Numbered from the stretch's first letter, positions 8,986 through 18,474 are shown. The stretch is 52,451 bases of DNA from Bacteroides sp. (GCA_020861095.1 JAJBTC010000040.1:1-52451), one strand, 5' to 3'. Numbers and translations: made by a program. Notes: generated by a model from the sequence alone, not told the origin.

Positions 8986-9767
8986 ATTCTACTGTTCGGG
9001 GTGAATAACTATTTTATATGCGAAGATAAAACTTTTTTTATAATAAAATGTGTAGATTCTGTTTCCTTCTCTGAAAAGCAATCATTTATTATGCCAGGAT
9101 GCCAGGGACTACGGAACCCTTTTTCCTGGGTTCCGGAAACAATTTCCGGATGTATCCACTCCGATGGTCAAAGCTCCGGTATGCAGGCCTTCCTGGCTGA
9201 CAGAGATGGAGTGTATGGCCAGTGCTCCGGCATAAGATGAACGTTTCAGAAGCTATTGAACAGAGTGAAAATATGCCACTGTTTCTTCCAGCGTTTCAGC
9301 CATAAACAACCAATACAATAATAGAATAATAGCAATAGTTACTCCTATGGATACCCAAATCTTCCTATGTCTTATCATATACAGAACTTATTTTTAACAT
9401 TGATGTTATATGGAATTCGCTGGTTGTCTACATCTCCTCCGGCTATCGATGGTATCAGGCTCGTTCCATGTTCGTTTCTCAGGTTTTTCATTTACCGCAT
9501 AAGAACATTCCCGGATATAAAAATGTTCCTTTCTCTAAGAAACCTGCTCCTGAGAAATTAGTTTCTTTTTGCTTTTTTCTTCCCTGGGCCTGACCACCGG
9601 GAAAAGAGGGATGATAGGTATGGAGATACGTAGATCACCTGGGGTCACGAAGTCATATCCATTAAAAATCCTCATCCCATACATCATACATTCCCCCGGT
9701 GTCGTTTTCTTTAGCTTGTTTCTTTGTATCCATAAAGAAACGAACAATAAAAAATGTCACAAACATT
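8986..9767. other. Long intergenic region between hdeD-like gene and trp promoter
   Basis: No large gene was found. Visible items are two adjacent hairpins, GGAACCC/GGGTTCC and CCGGAAA/TTTCCGG, between about 9112 and 9152; a possible 43-codon membrane-peptide gene on the minus strand (9247-9378); and a 19-codon stretch at 9181-9240 whose translation resembles the start of TrpB. Confidence 0.5.
9247..9378 (-). CDS. Candidate small single-TM membrane peptide
   Basis: A 43-codon frame from ATG at 9378. It encodes a basic N-terminus (MIRHRKIW), a hydrophobic segment (VSIGVTIAIILLLYWLF) and a basic tail (MLKRWKKQW). This positive-hydrophobic-positive pattern is common in real small membrane proteins, but I recognise no family and no promoter or ribosome site is convincing. 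It may be chance. Confidence 0.28.
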
Positions 9768-9797
9768 TGGTCGTTTCAAACAAAGTGTTTACATTTG
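9768..9797 (+). promoter_or_regulatory. Promoter of the trp operon
   Basis: TTTG at 9768-9771 and TACATTTG at 9790-9797, 18 bp apart, match the Bacteroidetes -33/-7 elements. Transcription would begin near 9803, about 30 nt before the leader peptide start. Confidence 0.75.
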
Positions 9798-9834
9798 TCC
9801 CCGTTGAACAACAAATTCACAATCTATAGAAAAA

Positions 9835-9894
9835 ATGAGATCAGTGGTTAATACATATTGGTGGTGGCGCCCGTCAGAACTCCGTTTATCGTAA
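9835..9894 (+). CDS. trpL: trp leader peptide with three tandem Trp codons
   Basis: A 19-codon frame encodes MRSVVNTYWWWRPSELRLS and stops at TAA 9892-9894. Three consecutive TGG codons, just after the promoter and just before a strong hairpin upstream of trpB, are the signature of ribosome-mediated transcription attenuation. When charged tRNA-Trp is scarce the ribosome would stall at 9859-9867 and change the folding of the downstream RNA. The symbol follows the enterobacterial naming. Confidence 0.82.
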   Translation: MRSVVNTYWWWRPSELRLS

Positions 9895-9941
9895 GGGAGC
9901 AGCGCTCGTATATATACAACAACTGATATATAAACATACAT

Positions 9942-9977
9942 GAAAGAGCCCTGTCGCACCTGCGACGGGGCTCTTTC
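9942..9977 (+). terminator. trp attenuator hairpin
   Basis: GAAAGAGCCCTGTCGCA and TGCGACGGGGCTCTTTC form a 17-bp stem with one G-U pair and a 2-nt loop, followed by ATTTCA, so the U-tract is weak. It lies between the leader peptide and trpB. Only a partial antiterminator pairing (AGGG at 9893-9897 with CCCT in the 5' arm) can be seen. Confidence 0.8.
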
Positions 9978-10038
9978 ATTTCAGACAATCAGACAATCAG
10001 AAAACAATAAATAACCAGATAACACAGTAAACAGAACA

Positions 10039-11235
10039 ATGAAAAGTTTTTTAGTAGACCAGGAAGGCTATTACGGAGAGTTCGGAGGTGCCTACGTCCC
10101 CGAGATCCTTCATAAATGTGTGGAAGAACTGCAACAGACTTATCTCGGAGTATTGGAGAGTGATGAATTCAAAAAAGAGTTTGAACAACTGCTGCACGAC
10201 TATGTGGGTCGCCCTTCTCCTCTTTACTTCTCAAACCGTCTTTCCACGCGGTATGGCTGTAAACTCTATCTGAAACGGGAAGATCTCAATCATACCGGAG
10301 CGCACAAGATCAACAATACGATCGGGCAGATCCTCCTGGCAAAGCGGATGGGCAAAAAACGTATCATTGCTGAAACCGGTGCCGGCCAGCACGGAGTAGC
10401 TACTGCCACCGTATGCGCATTGATGGATCTGGAATGTATCGTATATATGGGTAAGACGGATGTAGAACGCCAGCACGTGAATGTAGAAAAGATGAAGATG
10501 CTGGGAGCTACCGTAATGCCTGTAACCTCAGGCAATATGACGCTGAAAGACGCTACCAACGAAGCCATCCGCGACTGGTGTTGCCACCCTTCGGATACCT
10601 ATTATGTGATTGGTTCTACAGTGGGACCTCATCCTTACCCCGACATGGTGGCCCGATTGCAATCGGTCATCAGTGAAGAGATCCGCAAACAGCTTCAGGA
10701 GAAAGAGGGAAGAGACTATCCGGACTACCTCATCGCCTGTGTGGGAGGCGGAAGCAATGCCGCCGGTACCATCTACCACTATATCGATGACGAAAGGGTG
10801 AAACTGATCCTGGCCGAAGCCGGAGGAAAAGGGATAGATACCGGGCTCACAGCTGCCACCATCAAATTGGGAAAAACAGGTATTATCCACGGATCACGCA
10901 CCTTTGTGATGCAGGATGAGGACGGGCAGATAGAAGAGCCTTATTCCATCTCTGCCGGACTGGACTATCCGGGCATCGGCCCCATCCATGCCAACTTAGC
11001 CGCGCAGAAACGGGCTACCGTACTGAGTGTGGACGATGACGAAGCCATCGATGCCGCTTTTGAACTCACTCAGCTGGAAGGGATCATCCCTGCCCTGGAA
11101 TCGGCGCACGCACTGGGTGTACTGAAAAAAATAAAGTTCCAACCTGAAGATGTAGTGGTACTGACTGTTTCGGGACGCGGTGATAAAGACATTGATACTT
11201 ACCTGAGTGAACTGAAAAACAGAAGGGAAAAATGA
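10039..11235 (+). CDS. trpB: Tryptophan synthase beta chain
   Basis: PLP enzyme joining indole and serine to make tryptophan, working as an alpha2-beta2 complex with TrpA. The 398-residue length is normal. The PLP lysine is K90 in [11 protein letters not shown], and the phosphate-binding loop is [10 protein letters not shown]. The start [22 protein letters not shown] is the usual one. It is the first gene of the operon, behind the attenuator, and is separated from trpE by an unusual 289-bp repeat-bearing gap. Confidence 0.98.
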   Translation: MKSFLVDQEGYYGEFGGAYVPEILHKCVEELQQTYLGVLESDEFKKEFEQLLHDYVGRPSPLYFSNRLSTRYGCKLYLKREDLNHTGAHKINNTIGQILLAKRMGKKRIIAETGAGQHGVATATVCALMDLECIVYMGKTDVERQHVNVEKMKMLGATVMPVTSGNMTLKDATNEAIRDWCCHPSDTYYVIGSTVGPHPYPDMVARLQSVISEEIRKQLQEKEGRDYPDYLIACVGGGSNAAGTIYHYIDDERVKLILAEAGGKGIDTGLTAATIKLGKTGIIHGSRTFVMQDEDGQIEEPYSISAGLDYPGIGPIHANLAAQKRATVLSVDDDEAIDAAFELTQLEGIIPALESAHALGVLKKIKFQPEDVVVLTVSGRGDKDIDTYLSELKNRREK

Positions 11236-11524
11236 AAGGATTTACGATTTGACGATTTACTATTTACGATTGAAATTACATAGTAAACAGCCATCAAACT
11301 TTAATCTTTAATAAAGACACATGTAGTAGAAGATGTAATGACATTTCAATCGTCAGTATTCCTTGAGGGTAATGATCGAATAATAGTCAGGATCGAAGGG
11401 AGTAAATCGTAAATCATCAGCCCTTTGTAACTTCAATTGTAAATAGTAAATCGTCCAATCGTAAATAGCGCAGCATCTTCAATCGTAAACAGTAAATCGT
11501 CCAATCGTAAATATATTTGTTTAT
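11236..11524. repeat. AT-rich repeat insertion between trpB and trpE
   Basis: Runs of ATTTACGATT/AATCGTAAAT units occupy 11233-11278 and 11403-11519 inside the trp operon. A TATATTTG at 11512-11519 matches a -7 box but lies only 5 bp before the trpE start, so it could only give a transcript lacking that start codon. No terminator is visible, so read-through from trpB is likely. Confidence 0.6.
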
Positions 11525-12931
11525 ATGAAAACATACAACTATCAGACCCATAGCAAGAAAGTACTGGGTGACATGCACACTCCGGTGAGCATCTATCTGA
11601 AAGTGCGGGATATGTATCCGCAATCGGCATTGATGGAGAGTTCCGATTATCAGGCCAATGAGAATTCGCTCTCTTTCATCGCATTGTGTCCGTTGGCAAG
11701 TATCGGCATTAACCGGGGCATAGCTACAGCAACCTTTCCGGACAACAGCTGCAAGGAGACCCCTCTCTCGGAAAGCTACACGGTAGAATCCGCGATCCAT
11801 GAGTTTATCTCTTCTTTTCACATAGAAGGAGAAAATAAAAATGTATGTGGTCTGTACGGCTATACCACATTCAACGCGGTGAAATACTTTGAGAACATTC
11901 CCGTGAAAGAGAGTCACGACGAAATGAACGACGCGCCGGATGTACTTTATATATTATATAAGTATGTGATCGTCTTCAACCACTTCACCAATGAGCTCAC
12001 GCTGGTAGAGATGACAGCGGAAGGAGAAGAAAGCACCATGAACCAACTGGAAGCTGCCCTCGAAAACCGCAACTACGCTTCTTATAACTTCTCGGTAACA
12101 GGTCCGGTAACCAGCACGCTGACAGACGAGGAGCACAAAGCGAATGTACGGAAAGGGATCGCTCACTGCCTGCGGGGAGATGTGTTCCAGATCGTACTTT
12201 CCCGACGATTTATCCAACCCTACAGCGGAGACGACTTCAAGGTGTACCGCGCGTTGCGTAGCATCAACCCTTCTCCCTACCTTTTCTATTTCGATTTCGG
12301 CGGATACCGGATCTTCGGATCTTCTCCCGAAACACACTGTAAGATCGAAGGGGACAAGGCGTATATCGACCCCATCGCAGGTACTACCCGCCGTACAGGA
12401 GATGCCCTGAAAGACAAAGAACTCACAGAAGCCTTACTGGCCGATCCCAAAGAGAATGCGGAACACGTGATGCTGGTAGATCTGGCCCGGAACGATCTGA
12501 GCCGCAACTGCCACGATGTGAAGGTGGTCTTTTACAAAGAACCGCAATACTACAGCCATGTGATCCACTTGGTGAGCCGTGTGAGTAGTATTCTCAACGA
12601 AGATGCCCGACCGATCAAAACCTTTATTGATACCTTCCCGGCAGGAACCCTGAGCGGAGCACCGAAAGTACGCGCGATGCAGCTCATCAGTGAGATCGAG
12701 CCGCACAACCGGGGAGCTTACGGAGGTTGTATCGGTTTCATCGGACTCAACGGTGAACTCAACCAAGCCATTACCATCCGCACCTTTGTGAGCCGTAACA
12801 ATGAGTTGTGGTTCCAGGCCGGAGGAGGAATTGTGGCCCGTAGCAACGAAGAAGGCGAATTGCAGGAGGTGAATAACAAACTGGGGGCGCTGAAAAAAGC
12901 GATTGACCTGGCCGCGACACTGAAAAATTAA
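11525..12931 (+). CDS. trpE: Anthranilate synthase component I
   Basis: Chorismate-utilising enzyme that makes anthranilate with ammonia from TrpG, the first committed step of the pathway. It has 468 residues. The N-terminal domain carries the motif SALMESSDYQANENSLSFIA, whose LxESS portion forms the tryptophan feedback-inhibition site in the family. The C-terminal chorismate-binding domain shows DPIAGTTRRTGDALKDKE, HVMLVDLARNDLSR, FPAGTLSGAPKVRAMQ and FQAGGGIVARSNEEGE. It is followed 27 bp later by trpG. Confidence 0.97.
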   Translation: MKTYNYQTHSKKVLGDMHTPVSIYLKVRDMYPQSALMESSDYQANENSLSFIALCPLASIGINRGIATATFPDNSCKETPLSESYTVESAIHEFISSFHIEGENKNVCGLYGYTTFNAVKYFENIPVKESHDEMNDAPDVLYILYKYVIVFNHFTNELTLVEMTAEGEESTMNQLEAALENRNYASYNFSVTGPVTSTLTDEEHKANVRKGIAHCLRGDVFQIVLSRRFIQPYSGDDFKVYRALRSINPSPYLFYFDFGGYRIFGSSPETHCKIEGDKAYIDPIAGTTRRTGDALKDKELTEALLADPKENAEHVMLVDLARNDLSRNCHDVKVVFYKEPQYYSHVIHLVSRVSSILNEDARPIKTFIDTFPAGTLSGAPKVRAMQLISEIEPHNRGAYGGCIGFIGLNGELNQAITIRTFVSRNNELWFQAGGGIVARSNEEGELQEVNNKLGALKKAIDLAATLKN

Positions 12932-12958
12932 CCCGGATACAAGTTTGAAACAACGTAT

Positions 12959-13522
12959 ATGATACTTATTTTAGATAACTACGATTCATTTACCTACAAT
13001 CTTTACCATTTGGTAAGGGAGTTAGGATATAACGATATAGAGGTGCACCGCAACGACAGGATCGCTCTGGAAGAGGTAGATCGCTTCGACAAGATCATCC
13101 TCTCTCCGGGCCCGGGGATTCCGCAGGAAGCCGGACTGCTGTTGCCTGTGATACGTCGGTATGCCTCCAGCAAAAGTATGTTGGGAGTCTGCCTGGGCCA
13201 TCAGGCTATTGGTGAAGCATTCGGTGCCGGCCTGACCAACCTGACAGATGTATACCACGGTATACAATCACAGATCCGGATTATCCGTCCCGATACGCTG
13301 TTTGAAGGACTAAACAGTGACATACATGTAGGCCGGTATCACTCCTGGGTGATCGGTCGGGACCACTTCCCACAGGAACTGGAGATCACCGCGGAAAGCG
13401 CGGAAGGGCAGATCATGGCCGTCCGCCACAAAACATATGATGTGCATGGCATCCAATTCCATCCGGAATCGGTACTGACCCCGCTGGGGAAAAACATTCT
13501 GCAGAACTTCTTATCCCGTTAA
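12959..13522 (+). CDS. trpG: Anthranilate synthase component II (glutamine amidotransferase)
   Basis: Class I glutamine amidotransferase delivering ammonia to TrpE; 187 residues. The nucleophile is C78 in GVCLGHQAIGEAFG, and the His/Glu of the triad are in HGIQFHPESVLT. The start motif LILDNYDSFTYN is typical. TrpG can double as PabA in folate synthesis in many bacteria; that is possible here but not shown. It is not fused to trpD, unlike in E. coli. Confidence 0.96.
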   Translation: MILILDNYDSFTYNLYHLVRELGYNDIEVHRNDRIALEEVDRFDKIILSPGPGIPQEAGLLLPVIRRYASSKSMLGVCLGHQAIGEAFGAGLTNLTDVYHGIQSQIRIIRPDTLFEGLNSDIHVGRYHSWVIGRDHFPQELEITAESAEGQIMAVRHKTYDVHGIQFHPESVLTPLGKNILQNFLSR

Positions 13523-13535
13523 AAAAGAAACCGAT

Positions 13536-14531
13536 ATGAAACAGATATTATACAAATTATTCGAGCATCAATACCTGGGTCGGGAAGAGGCCCGGGAGAT
13601 CCTGCAAAACATAGCTCAGGGCAAGTACAACGATATGCAGGTGGCTTCATTGATCACCGTATTCCTGATGCGCAACATCTCTGTGGAAGAGCTCAGTGGC
13701 TTCCGCGACGCGTTGCTGGAAATGCGTGTTCCGGTAGACCTGGAGCAGTACGAACCGATCGACATTGTGGGTACAGGAGGAGACGGAAAAAACACGTTCA
13801 ATATCTCTACTGCTGCCTGCTTCACCGTAGCCGGTGCCGGCTTTCCGGTAGTGAAACATGGGAATTACGGAGCCACCTCGGTGAGCGGTGCCAGCAATGT
13901 GATGGAACAGCATGGCGTGAAGTTTACCAACGATACAGATATCCTGCGCCGGAGCATGGAAGCCTGCAACATGGCCTATCTGCATGCTCCTTTCTTCAGT
14001 CCTGCCATGAAAGCGGTGGCACCCGTACGCAAATCCCTGGCTGTGCGCACTTTCTTCAATATGCTGGGCCCATTGGTGAATCCGGCAATGCCTGCTTATC
14101 AGCTATTGGGGGTGTACAACCTCCCCCTGCTGCGTCTGTACAACTATACCTATCAGGAGAGCAACACCCGGTTTGCTGTTGTACACAGTCTGGACGGATA
14201 CGACGAGATCTCTCTGACCGACGACTTCAAGGTGGCTATCTGTGGCACAGAGAAAATATATGCTCCGGAATCACTCGGTTTCCGTCGTTGCCAGGAAAAC
14301 GAACTATCCGGTGGAGAAACAGTGGAAGAGGCTGCCCGCATTTTCGATCAGGTATTGGAAAACAAAGCCACAGAAGCGCAAACCAACGCGATAGTAGCCA
14401 ACGCAGCTTTTGCTATCCAGGTGATCTGTCCGGAAAAGCCTGTTGAAGACTGTATCGCACTGGCCAAAGAGTCTCTGGAAAGCGGCAGAGCGTATCAGGT
14501 ACTGAAAACATTCATGGAGATCAATAGCTGA
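13536..14531 (+). CDS. trpD: Anthranilate phosphoribosyltransferase
   Basis: Transfers phosphoribose from PRPP to anthranilate; 331 residues. Family signatures are present: GTGGDGKNTFNIST (PRPP binding), KHGNYGATSVSGASNVMEQ and the later FFNMLGPLVNPAMP. It begins 13 bp after trpG, so the two are probably co-translated at similar levels, and an 88-bp gap precedes trpC. Confidence 0.97.
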   Translation: MKQILYKLFEHQYLGREEAREILQNIAQGKYNDMQVASLITVFLMRNISVEELSGFRDALLEMRVPVDLEQYEPIDIVGTGGDGKNTFNISTAACFTVAGAGFPVVKHGNYGATSVSGASNVMEQHGVKFTNDTDILRRSMEACNMAYLHAPFFSPAMKAVAPVRKSLAVRTFFNMLGPLVNPAMPAYQLLGVYNLPLLRLYNYTYQESNTRFAVVHSLDGYDEISLTDDFKVAICGTEKIYAPESLGFRRCQENELSGGETVEEAARIFDQVLENKATEAQTNAIVANAAFAIQVICPEKPVEDCIALAKESLESGRAYQVLKTFMEINS

Positions 14532-14619
14532 CCGGATATGAAACGAGTCCTTCAAACGGTTTCTCCTGAAAGACGCGAGTTGCATACGACCTAATAGGCA
14601 AAAAAGAAAATAATGACGT

Positions 14620-15414
14620 ATGAAAAAAGATATATTGGCAGAGATCGTTGCCAACAAACGATTTGAACTGGATGTACAGAAACGTTCCATCTCCCCGGAG
14701 CAGTTGCAGGAAGCAGCTACCGAGCCTCGTTCTTTCCGGTCTATGCGTACCTCTCTGGCCGGATCGCCCTCCGGCATCATTGCCGAATTCAAACGACGTT
14801 CTCCCTCCAAAGGATGGATACAAAAAGAAGCAAAGCCCGAAGAGATCACTGTGGCGTATGAACAGGCGGGAGCTTCGGCACTCTCCATACTCACGGACGA
14901 GGTGTATTTCGGGGGTACGCTGAAAGATATACGTGTGGCCCGTCCTCTGGTGGATCTGCCGATCCTGCGGAAAGAATTTATTGTGGATGACTATCAGTTG
15001 TACCAGGCAAGGGTGATCGGGGCAGATGCCGTATTGCTGATCGCCGCGGCTCTGGAAATGACCCAATGCCGGGAGCTGGCAGACAAAGCCCACGAACTGG
15101 GGCTCGAAGTACTTCTGGAACTGCATCACGAAAACGAACTGGAATATATCTCTCCGGAGATAGATATGATAGGTATCAACAACCGCAACCTGGGAACTTT
15201 TTATACGAATGTGGAGAATTCGTTCCGACTGGCGGAGCAACTTCCCAAAGAGATGCTGCTGGTATCCGAAAGTGGGATCTCTGATCCGCAAACCGTACGT
15301 GATCTGAGGAAAGCTGGATTCCGTGGTTTCCTGATCGGAGAGAATTTTATGAAAACAACCGATCCGGGAGCGAGTCTCAGCGGATTTATACAACAGATCG
15401 TTACACCCGAATAA
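14620..15414 (+). CDS. trpC: Indole-3-glycerol-phosphate synthase
   Basis: TIM-barrel enzyme closing the indole ring; 264 residues. Diagnostic segments are IIAEFKRRSPSKGWI (catalytic Lys and substrate-binding Ser), SILTDEVYFGG, LRKEFIVDDYQLYQARVIGADAVLLIA, IGINNRNLGTF and VSESGI. It is a stand-alone protein, not fused to TrpF. The start at 14620 gives the normal N-terminal helix (MKKDILAEIVANKRFELD). Confidence 0.97.
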   Translation: MKKDILAEIVANKRFELDVQKRSISPEQLQEAATEPRSFRSMRTSLAGSPSGIIAEFKRRSPSKGWIQKEAKPEEITVAYEQAGASALSILTDEVYFGGTLKDIRVARPLVDLPILRKEFIVDDYQLYQARVIGADAVLLIAAALEMTQCRELADKAHELGLEVLLELHHENELEYISPEIDMIGINNRNLGTFYTNVENSFRLAEQLPKEMLLVSESGISDPQTVRDLRKAGFRGFLIGENFMKTTDPGASLSGFIQQIVTPE

Positions 15415-15438
15415 TTTCAAACCAACGGAGGATGTATC

Positions 15439-16056
15439 ATGATAAACGGAAAATTGATCAAAGTCTGTGGTATGAGTGAAGCGGAAAATATCCGCCAGGT
15501 AGAAGAATTGGGAGTTGACATGATCGGCTTTATCTTTTACCCCCGATCGCCACGCTATGTATATGAATTGCCTGGCTATCTGCCCGAAAGAGCCAAAAAA
15601 GTCGGTGTATTTGTAAATGAATCCAAGGAAGAGGTACAGATGATAGCAGATCGTTTCGGACTGGATTATGTGCAGTTGCATGGAAATGAATCTCCCGGCT
15701 ATTGCCGCAGCCTGAAACAGACGGGGTTACGCATCATCAAGGCATTCTCTATGGAAACTCACAAAGACCTGCACGCCGTTAAAGAGTATACAGGGATATG
15801 CGATTATTATCTCTTTGATACAAAGACCCAAGGCTATGGAGGGTCGGGAAAACAGTTTGAATGGAGCCTGCTCTACACTTACAAAGAGGATACTCCATTT
15901 CTGCTCAGCGGTGGCATTACCCCCCAGAGCGGCAAAGCCCTCAACGTACTGCAACATCCCCGGCTTGCCGGTTTCGACATAAACAGTTGCTTTGAAACGG
16001 CTCCGGCACGGAAAAACATAGAACAGATCCGCCATTTCCTGCGGGAACTGAAATAA
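15439..16056 (+). CDS. trpF: Phosphoribosylanthranilate isomerase
   Basis: Converts phosphoribosylanthranilate to CdRP, an Amadori rearrangement; 205 residues. The family start LIKVCGM carries the catalytic Cys. Other signatures are IGFIFYPRSPRYV, KVGVFVN, VQLHGNESP and the late LSGGITPQ. The catalytic Asp is in YYLFDTKTQGYGGSGKQFEW. Confidence 0.96.
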   Translation: MINGKLIKVCGMSEAENIRQVEELGVDMIGFIFYPRSPRYVYELPGYLPERAKKVGVFVNESKEEVQMIADRFGLDYVQLHGNESPGYCRSLKQTGLRIIKAFSMETHKDLHAVKEYTGICDYYLFDTKTQGYGGSGKQFEWSLLYTYKEDTPFLLSGGITPQSGKALNVLQHPRLAGFDINSCFETAPARKNIEQIRHFLRELK

Positions 16057-16114
16057 TTATTTATTTTCCCTGAATCATTCTTTTTGTTAGTTAACATATT
16101 TATCAGACAAACCC

Positions 16115-16885
16115 ATGAACAGAATCAATCAGTTATTCGATAGACATAAAAAAGACCTGCTTTCTATTTACTTCTGTGCCGGACACCCTACGCTGGAAGG
16201 TACCGCTGAAGTGATCCGCACCCTGGAACAGCACGGAGTAGCCATGATAGAGATCGGTATCCCTTTCAGTGACCCGATGGCAGACGGTATAGTGATCCAG
16301 AACGCGGCCACTACCGCCCTGCGCAACGGCATGTCCCTTAAGATCCTGTTCGATCAGCTTCGGGACATACGCAAAGAGGTTTCTATACCGCTTATCCTGA
16401 TGGGATATCTCAATCCCATTATGAAATTCGGTTTTGAGAACTTTTGCCGGGAGTGTGTCGCTTGTGGTATAGATGGTATGATCATTCCCGATCTGCCCTA
16501 CCGTGACTACCGCAACGAATACCGTGCGATTGCCGAAAAGTACGACCTGCGCATGATCATGCTCATCACTCCCGAAACCAGCGAAGAACGTGTACGGGAG
16601 ATAGACGACAATACGGACGGATTTATCTATATGGTATCTTCCGCTGCCACTACCGGGGCACAGACGGATTTCAATGCAGAGAAACTGTCTTACTTCCGCC
16701 GGATCGAATCTCTCCAATTACGCAATCCACGCATGGTAGGTTTCGGTATCAGTAACCAGGCCACTTTCCGGGCGGCTTGCGACCATGCCTCAGGAGCTAT
16801 CATCGGCAGCCGTTTCGTTACCCTGTTGGAAGAAGAAAAAGATCCGGAAAAAGCAATCCTGCGTCTGAAACAAAACCTGAAATGA
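16115..16885 (+). CDS. trpA: Tryptophan synthase alpha chain
   Basis: Cleaves indole-glycerol phosphate and channels indole to TrpB; 256 residues. The catalytic acids are E46 (MIEIGIPFSDP) and D57 (PMADG). Further motifs are MGYLNPIMKFG, GMIIPDLPY, TPETSEERVREI and the phosphate loops VGFGISN and GAIIGSRFV. It is the last gene of the trp operon; no clear terminator follows, only AT-rich repeat DNA. Confidence 0.97.
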   Translation: MNRINQLFDRHKKDLLSIYFCAGHPTLEGTAEVIRTLEQHGVAMIEIGIPFSDPMADGIVIQNAATTALRNGMSLKILFDQLRDIRKEVSIPLILMGYLNPIMKFGFENFCRECVACGIDGMIIPDLPYRDYRNEYRAIAEKYDLRMIMLITPETSEERVREIDDNTDGFIYMVSSAATTGAQTDFNAEKLSYFRRIESLQLRNPRMVGFGISNQATFRAACDHASGAIIGSRFVTLLEEEKDPEKAILRLKQNLK

Positions 16886-16984
16886 TTGACGATTGGACGA
16901 TTTACGAATTACGAATTACGATTGAAATTACAGAAAGAATAGGTTTGTAAATCCCTATGCGTACCATTTTATATGCAAACATAC

Positions 16985-17005
16985 GAGACGCACGGCGTGC
17001 GTCTC
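16985..17005. repeat. GAGACGCAC palindrome, copy 3
   Basis: A perfect 21-bp palindrome with arms GAGACGCACG and CGTGCGTCTC around a central G. It is preceded by ATGCAAACATAC, exactly as at 47678-47689. Confidence 0.8.
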
Positions 17006-17394
17006 CGCAACGCAAGTCCAACATACAAAATGGTGATTTATATATCCTGATTCCATATAAATATACACGATCTTCTGTTTCAGAGAAACCAGTCTATCCA
17101 ATGCATATTCGATCTAATCTTTATAGATGTTGGATATATACTGCAAAGACGCAACTATGCGTGTCGTATGTTTATATATGAGATTTGTCTATTGAAGTTT
17201 ACGAAAGGTTTACATATATATGCTTCTGTATTTCAATCGTACATCGTAAATTAGTACATCGTAAATCTCTTTGCGTCTCTACATCCGGATCATAAGAGTG
17301 AATGTGCTGTCGCAGATAGCTAATTACATAGTGTAGGTATAATCTTATGCAATTAAAAATCGTAAATCGTAAATCAGTAAATCGTAAATTTCTT

Positions 17395-17402
17395 TATCTT
17401 TG
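17395..17402 (+). promoter_or_regulatory. Putative -7 box of the asparaginase gene
   Basis: TATCTTTG fits TAnnTTTG and ends 28 bp before the start codon, directly after an AT-rich repeat run that occupies the -33 region. Confidence 0.5.
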
Positions 17403-17430
17403 TCAGGGAAATAATGAAAAATAGAGTTTT

Positions 17431-18474
17431 ATGTTAGCAAGAAACCCTTTAATTTTGTTAATTTACACCGGAGGAACTATCGGAATGATAGAAAACCCTA
17501 TAACCGGTGCATTGGAAAATTTCAACTTCGACCAATTGATGGAGCATATTCCCGAACTCAAAAAATTCAATTACCGCATTTCCTCTTACCAGTTCGATCC
17601 ACCCATCGACTCTTCTGATATGGAGCCGGCTTTCTGGGCCAAGCTGGTACGTATTATCAATTACAACTACGAACATTTCGACGGATTTGTGATCCTGCAC
17701 GGTACGGATACGATGTCCTACACGGCCTCAGCACTGAGTTTCATGCTGGAAAATCTGGGCAAGCCTGTGATCCTGACCGGATCACAACTCCCTATAGGTA
17801 TGCTTCGTACCGATGGTAAGGAAAACCTGATCACTGCCATTGAGATCGCTGCTGCCAAAAATGCGGAAGGGATTCCCATGGTACCGGAAGTCTGTATCTT
17901 CTTCGAAAACCACCTGATGCGTGGCAACCGTACTACAAAGATCAACGCGGAAAACTTCAATGCCTTCCGTTCCTTCAATTTCCCTCCCCTGGCCGAAGCA
18001 GGGATACATATCAAATACGAGCCACACCTGATCCGCCGACCCGATCCGGATAAACCCATGAAGCCCCACTATCTGTTTGATCATAACGTAGTGATCTTGA
18101 CCCTATTCCCAGGGATCAGGGAGGAGATCATACATTCTCTGCTCCAGGTACCGGGACTGAAAGCGGTGGTACTGAAAACCTATGGATCAGGCAACGCGCC
18201 CCGTAAAGAGTGGCTGCTCCGGGAACTGAAAGAGGCCACCGAACGCGGGATCATCATCGTCAACATCACCCAGTGCTCTTCGGGTGCGGTAGAGATGGAA
18301 CGCTACGAAACCGGCATACAACTGTTACAGGCAGGAGTGATCAGCGGATACGACAGCACACCCGAATGTGCAGTTACTAAACTGATGTTCCTGCTTGGGC
18401 ACGGACTCTCACAAGCAGAGATCCGCCGCAAAATGAACTCGGATCTGGCCGGAGAGATCACCAAGAATCCTTGA
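17431..18474 (+). CDS. ansA: Type I (cytoplasmic-type) L-asparaginase
   Basis: Hydrolyses L-asparagine to aspartate and ammonia; 347 residues with no signal peptide, consistent with the cytoplasmic type I enzyme. The two catalytic threonine motifs are LIYTGGTIGMIENP near the N-terminus and ILHGTDTMSYTASALSFMLENL, with the usual GKPVILTGSQLPIG after the second. The later KTYGSGNAP belongs to the C-terminal domain. It appears to be a single-gene unit. Confidence 0.95.
   Translation: MLARNPLILLIYTGGTIGMIENPITGALENFNFDQLMEHIPELKKFNYRISSYQFDPPIDSSDMEPAFWAKLVRIINYNYEHFDGFVILHGTDTMSYTASALSFMLENLGKPVILTGSQLPIGMLRTDGKENLITAIEIAAAKNAEGIPMVPEVCIFFENHLMRGNRTTKINAENFNAFRSFNFPPLAEAGIHIKYEPHLIRRPDPDKPMKPHYLFDHNVVILTLFPGIREEIIHSLLQVPGLKAVVLKTYGSGNAPRKEWLLRELKEATERGIIIVNITQCSSGAVEMERYETGIQLLQAGVISGYDSTPECAVTKLMFLLGHGLSQAEIRRKMNSDLAGEITKNP

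Larger units (their letters stand above)
16886..17430. other. Repeat-filled gap between trpA and asparaginase
   Basis: About 545 bp without a gene. It holds AT-rich ATTTACGATT units (16885-16932, 17233-17268, 17358-17391), the GAGACGCAC palindrome at 16985-17005, an imperfect GACGCA/TGCGTGTC pair at 17148-17165 and a half-site TGCGTCTCT near 17272. The part 16919-17005 recurs at 47632-47710. Confidence 0.65.

Noticed and set aside
9535..9747. 70-codon minus-strand frame (GYDFVTPGDLRISIPIIPLFPVV)
   Set aside because: The wording is protein-like, but it lacks a start context, a family match and conserved features; it is kept only as a note.
11512..11519. TATATTTG as a separate promoter for trpE
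   Set aside because: It is only 5 bp before the ATG, so a transcript from it would start within the gene.
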